Part shown: positions 38,901-50,900 of the stretch, one piece after another
How the letters are laid out: every line of letters begins with the position of its first letter
Numbering within the stretch: the stretch's first letter is position 1
Assembly: GCA_032717465.1 (NCBI GenBank)
Contig: CM064669.1
Coordinates: 51,223,694 to 51,287,693, forward strand
Direction of reading: 5' to 3'
DNA from: Coenobita brevimanus
Taxonomy: Eukaryota; Arthropoda; Malacostraca; Decapoda; Coenobitidae
Length of the DNA stretch: 64,000 nucleotides
Position numbers and translations under genes: made by a program
Notes under the pieces: model-generated
Seen by the model: the letters and a program-made list of their open reading frames with translations, nothing else
What the model was told of the DNA's origin: nothing
The model's database searches: none

Positions 38901-41900
38901 ATGTACAACACATGGTCTTGCTAGTAGTAGGAGTTACAACCCTAGGCTCATCTGAACATGAACACATGGACTGCACATGGAGGTTGCTCTCCACCCGCAG
39001 TTCACCATCCTTGTTCTGGGGGACAGGGAGAGCTGGTGAATGTTTGTATAACCAGGCAGCTCTGCCATCTAGCTATGTCAGTGCCACCAAATGAATGCAC
39101 CCCTATTCAGTATCAATACATACAATAAGTTCTCATGATAATTCTGAATATACACACATGTACTGTAAATATTAGCCTGAGTATGTATATGTAGTGCAAA
39201 AATATCCTCAAGTACGGTACCCTTCACCCATCAGGCAGAAGAGATCACTTTGACCATAGGACAGGCATTTGATCTGGCATACCGTCGCTTCGTGGAGACA
39301 TCCGGGAGGGAGGTGGAGATGAGACGCCAGTTGCTACTCCTCCAGAAACAAGTAGAAGGCTTACAGGTGGAGAACAACACCCTCAAGACACGCATCACAC
39401 AGCTAGCAACACTCAAGAACAGGCCTGATGTGGAGGAATATATGAAGGAGAATAATGTAAGGCAGGCACCTAGTTCTCTTAGTTTGCATTATTGAATTCT
39501 TTGTCCATCATCAAACCCAGTATTGTCGTATCAGGTGTACAAGGATCCAGGGCTAGGGTACTTATTCAAATACTTAAGGTGAGTGTCCAGGTGCCTGCCC
39601 CAATAATCTCTCAGAAATAGATTCTTATGGGCCATGTCTGGTTGGAGCTCTCTACTGGACTCATAAGGTAACATAACTGACTAGTCTAGTCCTGGGCCTT
39701 TATGCTCTTGATGGGGCAATAGTGGATTGGATAATGGGTGGATCATTAATTTTACATGAAAATGTTTTTCAGTCAGATACAGTGACTGATGATGATGCAG
39801 CATGTTTTTCCTTTGGACATAGATTTAATAATCCATTCCTGAGACCATGCAGTTGTCCTGTGTGCCACACACCACATATCACCATTTTGGTACCAATATC
39901 CATTGATCATATTGAGTACATGCAAGGGCTGTCTCTGGTGTAATGCCATTGCTGCAGTGTTTTTATGATATGGCTGTGGGTCATGGTAGATTAATGAAGC
40001 CAGCTTTAAGGAAATTCATGTAATCGGAGTGTTCCTTTTTGCAGACTTGGATTGAACTCATGTCAGTTCAGAAAACAGATCAGTATCCCAACCACTTTAC
40101 CAATACCTCCTCAATTTTTTAAGTTATGATCTGGTATTGTGTTTCAAGCATGGGAGGAGTGGAAGTGGTAACATTGAGGAATGTGTGGAATTGCATAAAG
40201 TGGATAGGATAAGAAACTAACATGATTAAAGGAAGGGAAGGCTGTTGATATTTGGGTAGAAGTGTGTGCTAATGGACGGACTGTAAACAGGATGGTGAGG
40301 AGGCCATATGTAAGGAAAACTTAGTAAGCAAAAAGGTGGATGGATATAATAAATGAGTATGTGAGAGAGGTATGGAGGTTGATGAGGCTATGGGATCAGC
40401 AGAGGATAGAGTATAACCTGTGTTGAGCTGTAGACCTCATGTGAGGCACAATGAAGGTCCGTGTGAACCAAGCTACAAGTCTGACATAAGGTATAATTTA
40501 CATTAGTTATAACACGGTGACTTAGGGGAAGTAAACCACCTTACAAAGAATTGGCCCAGCAGGGTTAACTATGTATGGAGGAGCACCCCCCCCCCTCTCT
40601 TTTTATATAGTCGACAGATTCACTGTGTGTGTGTGTGTCTGTGGAGGGGGGGGGTAGTGAAGCACATCTGTAAAGAAAAATGAAAGAAAAAAAGGTGCAG
40701 ATGGTTAAGCTTGTGAGGTGAAATGGGATTCAAGGGATTTGAATGAAATGGGATTCAAGGGATTTGAATGTATGAAAGATTGTCTGGGGCATTTTTAACG
40801 AGCATGCTGTCAATACTGTCCTTGTTTTTGGATATTATCTGATTCCCTTTATTGCTGGGAAAAAATGGTCAGGATGATTATGATACAGCATTACAATACA
40901 TACCCTTGATAAATAAACCCTTTGAAAATGGTACTTGTACATTGTATTTAATCACTGCAGTTCCATGCTTCCACTGGGTTCATCTCACAGTGATGAGTAG
41001 CTAACAACAACTGCATGGTAGAACGCCAAAGACATGACAGTAGTTGCTGATTTACACCAGTGTTTTACATTTGCTGTCGGCAGTTTTGTTTTATTTGTGC
41101 CTTCCTCTGGTCTGTGTACTTAGTCATTTGTATTGACTCAAGATCTCAGATCTGTTGATGCTGAATGGTGAGAGCAGCACTGACCCTGAGCCATCCACCC
41201 CAACTGCAACCACTGGGCTCAGTTCACCACCACCACTGCCGCCCAGGACTTCACCACCACAAGATGTAGAACAGAACCTCATTGAGTAGGTTATGACAGG
41301 TTTTGAGTACAGTACAGTATACTGCATGAATGTGTTTCCCATCAGCTTATGTTAACATTTTATTATCTCTTATTATCCAGTGTGTTTCTCTTTCTCTTTA
41401 GTAGCTGCTGTTAAGGTAGACATGCATTACTGCATTGTACTCTGTCTTTGTGGACCTTGAAGACCTGAGATAGAAAAACAAGACTGCAAGAAAAGTGTGA
41501 GAGAAATGGATTATTGTTCTTTCTTTCCTTAATTCTTCCTGTTCCTTCTGCCTGTGGGTGACTACACTGGGTAACGAGCCTAATGGTTTCCTGTACACCA
41601 AGAAACCATTTACTGCACTGGTTGGTAACCATAAAACCAAATTATGGTGCCTGGTGGTTTAATGGGTAATTAAGGCACTCCAATCGGATTCAGGTGGTGC
41701 AGGTCAATATCCAAGGGGTGGTTGGGGTTTATTGCTCCCGTAATGCTACTCGGGGATGAGTGAGGATGATCACTCTCATCTTAAATGTCAGGACCAACTT
41801 GTCTAGCCCTGGACTCCTACTCTCCTCATGAGGCAACATTGGATGATGGATGGATGAATGAGTGAGTAAAACTGGCAGTTAAGGGAAAAATTATGTGAAG

Positions 41901-44900
41901 AATAAAGTTATACCCTGGTTTAACAATGCAATTGGTCAAGTACAAACCCATCGCTAGGCAAGGTATCGTATGTTGGGGTAGATTTAACATTTAAAGTACT
42001 GTATTGGGATGTGTTTTTTGAGCCTTGGGTTTTCCTCCAAACCAAGTCCTAAATCGACCCAAGTGAGTCCAAAAACATTTCTAGCTAACCCAAACCCCCA
42101 AATAGCTTTAAAACAAGCTAAACTGAGCCTAAAAGCAGTTTATAATCCACCTAAATCCAAAGATCTGTCTATCTATTGCCAGACGCCATAATCCCGTACG
42201 GGGTGGCCAGTTGACTTTGAGTTATTTGTTTTACAGGGAGGGGCACTAACCCTCCACCAACCCACTTGACACGTAGGGAGCACGTATGGTTTGGGTATAT
42301 GGTTACCACCCAGCGTTTTAAATGGTTTCTTGGCCTAAAGGAAACCATTTGGCTTATCACTCAATGTAAAGCCACCTGTAACGGAAAGAGAAGCATTAAG
42401 TAGTGACAGGAAAGATGGGAGAAATAGGAAGAGAGGAGGGCAAATCTGAAAATCGTACAAAATATCAGGAATATATCAGACTTAGTAAACTGTACCCCAG
42501 AATGACCATGTTACCCCATCTTTGACTAAAGCACATTAATCTGCATCTAAAAACAGTTTATAAATCAACCTAAACACAAACTTTAAGTTTAAAATATCGT
42601 CAAAATCAGTTAAAAAAAAAAAATCGCCATACCGGGGTTTGGCCATTGTTCGATGGGGTATGGTGGCATTTCTACCCCCATTGCTATGCCGGGGTATCAG
42701 TGTATAGGGGTGTCATATCTTGGGGTCTGCCAGTACTCTGTTGATATACTGTAGTTCATCAAGGGGGTGTCTTGAGCCCATTCTTGTTGATTTTTGTGCT
42801 TCTTTTATCAGATCAGGATTGCCTTGGGAATAACTATGCTGATGACATAGTGCTGAATGCTGATAGTTTGATATTTTGCTAACTATGGCCACTGAGGAAT
42901 GTATGTGGAGTACAGAGGGTGGATAAGATATGAAATAATGTGATTCGTGAAAGATGTGGAGTGAGGAAATCTGTGGACACCAGAATCAGAGTGTACTGAG
43001 ATGGTATGATCATATTGAGAGAATGGATAATAATAGCGTGGTGAAAAAGGTACACCTGAGCGAATTTGAAGGTGGGAGGAGGCGAGGTAAGCCAAGGAGA
43101 AGGTGGAGAAATATGGTGGATGAGTGTGTGAGGAAGAGAGGTTTGGAAGTCGCTGAGGCTAGGGAACTGACAAGAGATCGAGCTGGCCGGATGAGTGTTA
43201 TGAGGAGAAGTACATGATCAGGGATTTAGGACCCCTTTTTAACGTGGCAGCGTCCAGATTGACTCAGTTGGATACGTTTATGTGAAGCTACAGAACGTGG
43301 TGAATGTTTTTGGCGTATCCGAGAGTCAGGAACCTGGGGGGCTTGAATGATGAGTGAATGGAAGTGTGGCCTATTGGATTGGGCAGATTTGGGCTTTCTG
43401 GACATTGCTACGTCTCACCCTGCCCTAGGGTGGGAAAGGAGGTCCGGATGATGATGATGGCTGTTTATTTATCATGTAACCCTAGCGGTGCTGATCATCA
43501 TAATATTTAGAACATGAATTCCAAACAATGTTAAGTTGCATTCATCCATCCATCCATCATCCAATTTTACGGTGCCCCATGAGGAGCATAGAAGCCCGGG
43601 GCTAGGCAAGCATTCATTTTGTATTTTCTGTATCCCCCCCATTATCATTTCTGTTTTTTGGTTCCAGTGACATCTTCTCAGCCCCTAATGGAACTGAGGA
43701 TGATGATTTCAACCCACGAGCAGAAGAGTCGGCTTCCACTCTAGTCAATGGGACATCCAGCCACGGCGATGATGACGACTTTGACCCCCGTGCAGAGGAA
43801 AGGCAGCCCCCACCCTCAGTTGCTCCCCCTGTCTCAGCACCACCCACCAGGCCACCACCAGATCTCAATGGCTTCTCAACCCCACCACCTCTGGGTAAGT
43901 TAAGGCTGTCTTCTCACCAGATGACCACTGGATGCAGGCAGGTGCGAGTGAAAAAGTGTGTGGGTTACCATTGACAGATCCAGGGGTGCTTCTTATCCTG
44001 TCCAGACCACACCCCAACTTTTATCACACTGAGGATTAATATACAGTACTATATTTAGACTGCATGTTTGAGTAAAATGTTTATTTCTCTCATATAAATG
44101 TCATGCAAACAAGCCTTGGTTGACAAACATTACTTTGATGGCTGAGAGAAAGCAGATGCCTTACTCTGGAAAGGGATATGAGTAGTACCTTAGAAATTTT
44201 CCTGGATCCACCCCTGGCTGCCGTGATGCAGAACTCATACCCGCAATCAACCACTCCAAAAAATATCTGGCATGAATGCAGCCATAGGATTGGTTTTACT
44301 GTATTTTTTCTAACCTGAAGAAGACCCCTTGCCAGTTTCAGCACAGATGGTGGCCATGTGTAGCCAGGTAGAAGTGTCAGTTTGACTTGTAGCTAGGGAG
44401 ACTCATTCCTACCATGTGACCAATACTTCTCAATTTTAATACAGCAGTGGCTGAATTGGTAGAGAGGCGGCCTGTAGTCCTACTGGACCCAGGATCAAAT
44501 CCCGGCTGGGGCAGGGAACAGTTTAAGGATTTGAGATTCATTAAAGGGCAGGCTTTACTGATCTACCAGAAGATCCGTTGACAAGTCGTAAAAATTCCCC
44601 TGCTAATACCATTACACCAAACCTGTATGAGACAGCCCTAGCATGTATTCAATATGGACCATGGGTGTTAGTGCCTAAGTGGTGACATGTGGTGTGTAGG
44701 AGGATTACTGGACCTTGGGATAGGCCCTGAAGCATTTGCCCAGCGTCAGACACATAAGAAATAGAAGGAGAGAGAGAGAGAGGAAAAAAAAATCACAGTG
44801 CAGGAGTTGCACAGAGTTCTGTCAGATGAAAACAAAGTAACTATAGGGCAGTGACAAGAAGAACCATCCTTGTCACAAAAGTGAAGTTGAGCCATTACTA

Positions 44901-47900
44901 CAGTTATTTTAGTGGTAGGTGGGGGTGCTCACCATCCACTCACTCAATATATTGCTGCTCTTGGGTGGCTGCCCTTTCCTCCCTTCCTTCCATCTTCCTC
45001 TGTCTTTCTTTCCTTCTCTCTGTCCTCTTCCTTCAGTCTATGGGTGACTCTGCACTGAGTGACAAGCCAAATGGTTTCCTGTGCACCAGATAACCATTTA
45101 CTACGCTGGGTGGTAACCATATAAGCAAACTATGACGCCAGGTGGTTTAGTGTCTAATTTAGGCGCTCCAACCAGACTGAGCCTGGGTCCAAGGGGTGGT
45201 CAGGGTTTATTGCTTCCATAATGCCACTTGGGGATGTGTGAGGCTGGTCACTCATCTTAAATGTCAGGACCAACATGCCTAGCTCCGGGCTCCTACGCTT
45301 CTCTTAGGGAAACACTGGATTAGATGATGTATGTATTCTTGCCACTGTTGGACAGTTTTAATTAGATTAGAAGAGACTGACTTAAGTTAATGCATTAGAT
45401 ACTGCCTATCTATATCCTCCAGTTCAGAAAAACTTCTCCATCCATCCATCCATCATCCTATGTTGCCCCATGAGGAGCGTAGGAGCCCAGGGCTAGGCAA
45501 GTTGGTTCTAACATTGAACATGAGAGTGACCAGCATCACTCATCACTCAGTGGCATTACATGAGCAATAAACCCCAATCACCCCGTGGATATAAATCTGC
45601 ACCGGTTCAATCTGATTGGAGCACCTTAATTACCCACTAAACCATCAAGTGCCACAATTTGGTTATATGGTTACCACCCAGTGTAGTAAATGGTTTCCTG
45701 ATGTACAGGAAACCATTCTGCTTGTCACTTAGTGTAGTCTGCCATAGACAGGAGGAGGAGGAAAGAATGAAGGAAAAATAGATAAAAAGAGGAAGGCAGG
45801 AAAGAGGGAAGAGGGGAATGGGCAGGCACCTGACAGCAGCACTACATCAAGTGACTGGATGGTGAGTGCCCCCACCTACCACTGGAAACAGTTGTGATAT
45901 ATGATACACACATTTGACCCACAGTTACATATTTTTATTTGATGGCAGTATGAAACAAAATACAAAAAGTCAAGAGTTGGCTGGTGTTGGACTTGAGTTC
46001 ATTAGTGTTGAGATGAGAAAGGGTAAACTGAAATGGTTTGGGCATGTGGACAGGACAGAGGATGACAACTAGGTGTCTATTGTGAAAGGTGGGACTGTTG
46101 AGGGTAGAGTTATGAGGCATATTGGGGGGGGGGGGATGAGGCCATACAGTGTGACCACAGGGATAAGGGACTAAATAGAGTGGTTGCTAGGGATCAAGCA
46201 GCATGGAGAGCCACCATTAGGTGACCAAGACCAATGTGTGGAAGCATGTTGGAGCCTTGATAAACAAAATCATAATGACAGGAAGGAATCTCTGATGTTT
46301 GAGGAATAATTAGAAAGAAGGATGGATGGATGGTAGGTTGTACACCCCATTCGGGGATTCATGGTGAACATGTACTTAAATAAAATAGTACTTTTCCCCC
46401 AGATTTTTAATAATCCACTTCTCTGGTTTTCAGTGCCACCACCTCGCCCTGCAAGACCTCATGAGCAGACCCTGCAGCTGAATGGCCTAAGTGAGGACAT
46501 TTTTTCTGCTCCAGCTGATCCCTTTGGTTCCCCTGCCTTTGCCCCCACCACCACCCAGACACCAGATGCACTTGCACAGTTTATTGAAATGAAGGTAAGT
46601 AGGTGGTGATGGAAGGAAGTCTAGCCAACATCTTGTATTGTAAGTTGTTATAGTCTCCTTTATTTTTATATAGTTTTTTGCCGTCAAGAAAAAAAAAAAA
46701 TGTTCCCACATGAGAGATCTGTAACCCATACTGTTGATGTGGTGACTGTGGCTTTGAGATCCATGCAACCATGACTTAGTGAGTTGTGTGTTGCCCAGTT
46801 TTGCCACATGAAAACAAACTGACACAGATTTCCATTGCTGCTGGGAAAGCTGATTTACCTGTTTCCTCCGATTTACAGTATCTGTTGTATAGAAAAAATG
46901 GTAAAATAATCCCTGATATTAGATAAGAGAGAGAAGAGTAGTCAGGGAGAGAAACTGAAAGTCAAGAAGCTGAGGATCAAAGAAATGGCAGATGAATACA
47001 GGGCCAAAGTAGAGGAGGAGTTAGCATCATTGAATTGGAATGAAATGGGTCTGGACAGCATGTGGAATGCAAATTGGGATAGCTTAGTTAGGAATGCTAA
47101 AGTAGTGTGTGGTGTGCCAAGGGTAACATAGGAGAAGAATATGGCATGCTGGGATGAAGAGGTTAAGAGGAAGAAGCAAGTGGCTAGAGTGGATACAGGA
47201 CAGGGGTTCATTTGAAATAAGAACTGAATACAGTATATTGAGAGCAAGAAGTGCATCAAGAGACTAGTGATGTGGAAAAAGGAGGTAACTGATGATCTTG
47301 GAAGAAAAATGAATGCAAATTGCTCTGAAAATGAAAAGTTATTCTGGAGAGGTGCAGAAATGTAGAAGTGACAGTGGAAGGAAATGTAAATGTGTGAAGA
47401 TGTAAGTAGTAGATTATCAACCCATGGGGATGAAGAACCAGATGGAAACAATATTTTGAAAGTCTAATGAATGGGACTGGAGAGAGCAAAGCAACTGTCA
47501 AAATGATTGGTATTGGGGGTGTATAGAGATGGAATGCAGTGCCAGGAAAGGTGACACTTGCACAGGTGAAGAATGCTGCGAAACAGCTGAAATGGGAAAG
47601 TAGCTGGGGTTGATGAAATGCATGCAGAGATGATGAAGTGTAATGGAAAGAGCAGAATGAAGTGCGTATTGGAGATATGTAAGAAGGCATGGATGAGTGA
47701 AACTGTGCCAGTAGAGTGGAAAAAGACAGTGATTGTACCCCTGTACAATAATAAAGGTGAGCGAGGTGAGTGCAAGAATTATCGTGGCATAAGTCTGTTG
47801 AATGATGTAGGGAAGGTGTAAAAGAATTAGGAAGTAAGAGAGATGTCAGAAGTCCTAGTGAGTGATGAACACGGTGGCTTTAGGAGTGGCAGAGGATGCA

Positions 47901-50900
47901 TGGATCAGATATTCGTAGTGAGACAAATAGTGGAGAAGGGCTATAGGGTGTTTATGGCCTTTATGGATCTGAAAAAGCATATGACAAAGTAGACAGAGAA
48001 AGATTGTGGAAGGTTTTGCTCATGTACGGTATAGATGGTAAGGTGCTAGGTGCTGTCGAGTTTTTATGATGGTAGTGAGGCATGTGTAAGGGTAAATGGG
48101 CATCCAAATGTATGATTCACGAACAGCGTTGGCATGTGGCAAGGTTGTGTGATGTTCCCATGGTTGTTCAATATATGTAAGGAGGGGGTGATGAGAGAAG
48201 TAAAAACACAGGTAATGGAGAGAGAGAGAGAGCATTGGTAATGAATGGTGATGGATGGAATATTTCAAATTTGTTGTATGCTGATGATGCTGTGCTACTT
48301 GCAAATACCGGACAAGAGCTTGGTAGAGTAGTGCAGAGTTTTGCAGATGTCTGTGAGCATCATGCCTGAGATTAAATGTAGAAAACAGTAAAGTGATGGT
48401 AATTGAGGAAGAAGGTGTCTTCTATTTTGAAGTTACAGTGAAAGGAGAGAGACTGGAATTGGTGGGAGTTCAAATACGGTAAAACCTCTACAACTCGGCA
48501 TAATACATGTGCAAGCCTTGCCGAGGTAGCCTATTTGCTGTGTTGTAGGGATGAACTTAAGTTCCTGCAGCACACACACAAAAAAAAAGAAAAAAATGGA
48601 AAAAAATTAAAAGTTTTTACAATAAATAGTAAAAGCTGCCTTACCATGAGTCCATGCAGTTGTAGGGTGTATTGCAGGCATGGAGGAGGACTTTTGGTAG
48701 TTTTTGGAAGTGTTAGGTGGGCTCAAGATCACTTTTGGGCACACCTTTACTGAACTGTACTTGTCACAGTACACTATGTAAAGCACAGTTAACACTATAA
48801 AGGCCATTACTGTAATGTATTTATCGCTTGTACTATACTGGAGAACTAAGCACCAAACACTTAAACATTACTGTACAACTCGGCATCTTACCGAGTTGGG
48901 GGAGATTTTTGCTGACTCTCTTCCTCTCACGTGTGAATTATTTGGGAATTTTTGAATTTTGATTTTTTAAATGAATATTTTGGAGCGGTCCCGAGTTGTA
49001 GAGGTTTCTGACTTGAAGGATGCCGAATTGTAGAGGTTTTACTGTACCTGAATACAGTGATAGAAAAGGGAAAAATATGAAAAAGAAGTGGAAAGTAGAG
49101 TGACACAAGGAAGGAAAATAGCTGGTGCTATGGAGGCCTTGATGAGAAAGGATATAATTTGAATTACCATTGTAGTGGTTTTTCATGCAGAGCAAGACCC
49201 GAACTGTAATTTATGCAAAAGGCCTAAACAATGAGGCAGAGACAAAGCATTGGTGAAAGGATGAAGTTCTTTGGGAAAGGTGAAAACATACAGCTGAACA
49301 ATGCAAGCCATTGCAATATATAGCCATACTGGATTGTCCAAAATAATCCTGGGGAGATTCATATGAGTAATTACCTCCCTGATATACTTTCAAAGATTCT
49401 TTTCTCAACCATGCAGGTTAAAGTACAGGAAACCTGTCCTTTACCTAGCATGGGATAGGTATATATCATTGAAGGGCTATATCCGAAGAGGCCAGTAAAT
49501 CGTTGAACTTGTGTATATATAGGATAAGGGTTAAGCGGTCGATATATCAAAAGGTAAACATATGAGGCCTGTTCAGAAAGTCTCTGATGTTAGGTTTTAA
49601 ATAAATAGTTAACCTGTTGTGCTAGGACAATAATCTCCCTTAAAGTATTCCCCATCAGACTTGACACATGTAGCCCAGCACTCTTTCCAGTGCCCGAAAC
49701 ATTTTTCAAAGTTGGTTTTCGGTGCAGAGTCTGTAACATCTTCACTGACGAGCAGTTAGCTATAATTTATAAGAGTCATGTGCACTGTCAGCTGGAAGAT
49801 TTGCTCACCTTTGTGGAATGGATGTAGAGAGGTTGCACCAAAACAACTAGACAAGATTCAGAACAAAGCCGTTAGAATTATTAATAACTTTGCTTTTACC
49901 TTACCCTACCCTTCCTTTCCCTTGCCCTACCCTTCCCTTCTCTACTCTTCCTTTCCCTTACCCTACCCTACCCTTCCTTTCCCTTCTCTACTCTTCCTTT
50001 CCCTTACCCTACCCTACTCTACCCTTCCCTTCCCTTACTGTGCTTTGCTCTTCCTTTCCCTTACCCTACCCTACTCTACCCTTTCTATAACTTACCCCTC
50101 TCTCCCCTTCCCTTCCTTTACACTATCCTACCCTTCCCTAGCCATATACTATACTACCCTACCCTTCCCTCCCCTACTCTTCCCTTCCATTCCTCTCCCA
50201 TAACTCACCTTTTCCTTCCCATATCCCCCTCTTCCCTTCCCTTACTCCACCATACTACCCTTTCCTTCCCCTACCTTGCTGTCCTTCCTCTTACCTCACC
50301 CTACCCTTCCTTACCTTATGTTACCCTACCTATACCCATCCTTTTACTTTCTTTATCCTACCTCTACTCATCCCTTCCATCTTACCCTGCCCTATCCAAT
50401 CCTACCCTTTCCTTCCCCACAGCTTTCCTTACCATTCCGTACTCTATCTTACCTCACTCTTTGTCATACCTTTTCTTTACCCCTTTCTTTCACCTTTCCC
50501 TTACCCTGCACTTCCCCAGTGAAGGCTAGGGGCAATGTCAATTTATTCTCGTTAATTTCATAAATATTTTAATAAAAAGTCATTATGACCATTTGTTTTA
50601 AATTATTTCAGATACTTGTAAAGGAGATAGATATAAGGACACAAGGTAGAAGGTAAGGTAAAGGGTGGTAGTGGGGTAGGAAGAGGGAAGGTAGTAGGGT
50701 AAGAAAAGGGAGGGTAGTAGGGTAGGAAGAGGGGGGTAGTGAGAAAGAAAAGGGAGGGTAGTAGGGTAGGAAGAGGGAGGGTAGTAGGGTAGGAAGAGGG
50801 AGGGTAGTAGGGTAGGAAGAGGAGGTAGTAGGGTAGGAAGAGAAGGTAGTAGGATAGGAAGAGGGGGTAGTAGGGTAGGAAGAGGGGGTAGTAGGGTAGG

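Larger units (their letters stand above)
38165..39234 (+). other. ced-6 intron 4 (1.07 kb)
   Basis: The shortest intron. It carries a MITE copy at 38186-38392 next to the donor and a family-D repeat at 38930-39110, about 125 nt before the acceptor. Confidence 0.9.
41286..43667 (+). other. ced-6 intron 6 (2.4 kb)
   Basis: Contains SINE copy S2 (41515-41861), family-A repeat A3 (42163-42437), a LINE fragment (42740-43465) and a SINE 3'-end fragment (43543-43609). It is close to being built from mobile-element pieces. Confidence 0.9.
43895..46433 (+). other. ced-6 intron 7 (2.5 kb)
   Basis: Contains two SINE copies in opposite orientation (44912-45338 and 45436-45881) and a LINE C-terminal relic at 45985-46240. 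The part from 43900 to 44900 is unique apart from a short 'gggagactcattcctacc' repeat fragment near 44400. Confidence 0.9.

Noticed and set aside
40145..40510. LINE C-terminal relic in intron 5
   Set aside because: Only weak resemblance ([15 protein letters not shown]); too diverged to list as a mobile element.
42954..43217. Small gene encoding a basic 87-residue protein
   Set aside because: Matches the C-terminal tail of LINE polyproteins and adjoins an RT remnant.
47618..47821. Host gene fragment with [16 protein letters not shown]
   Set aside because: This is the conserved LINE RT region leading to YRGISLL; part of the LINE relic.
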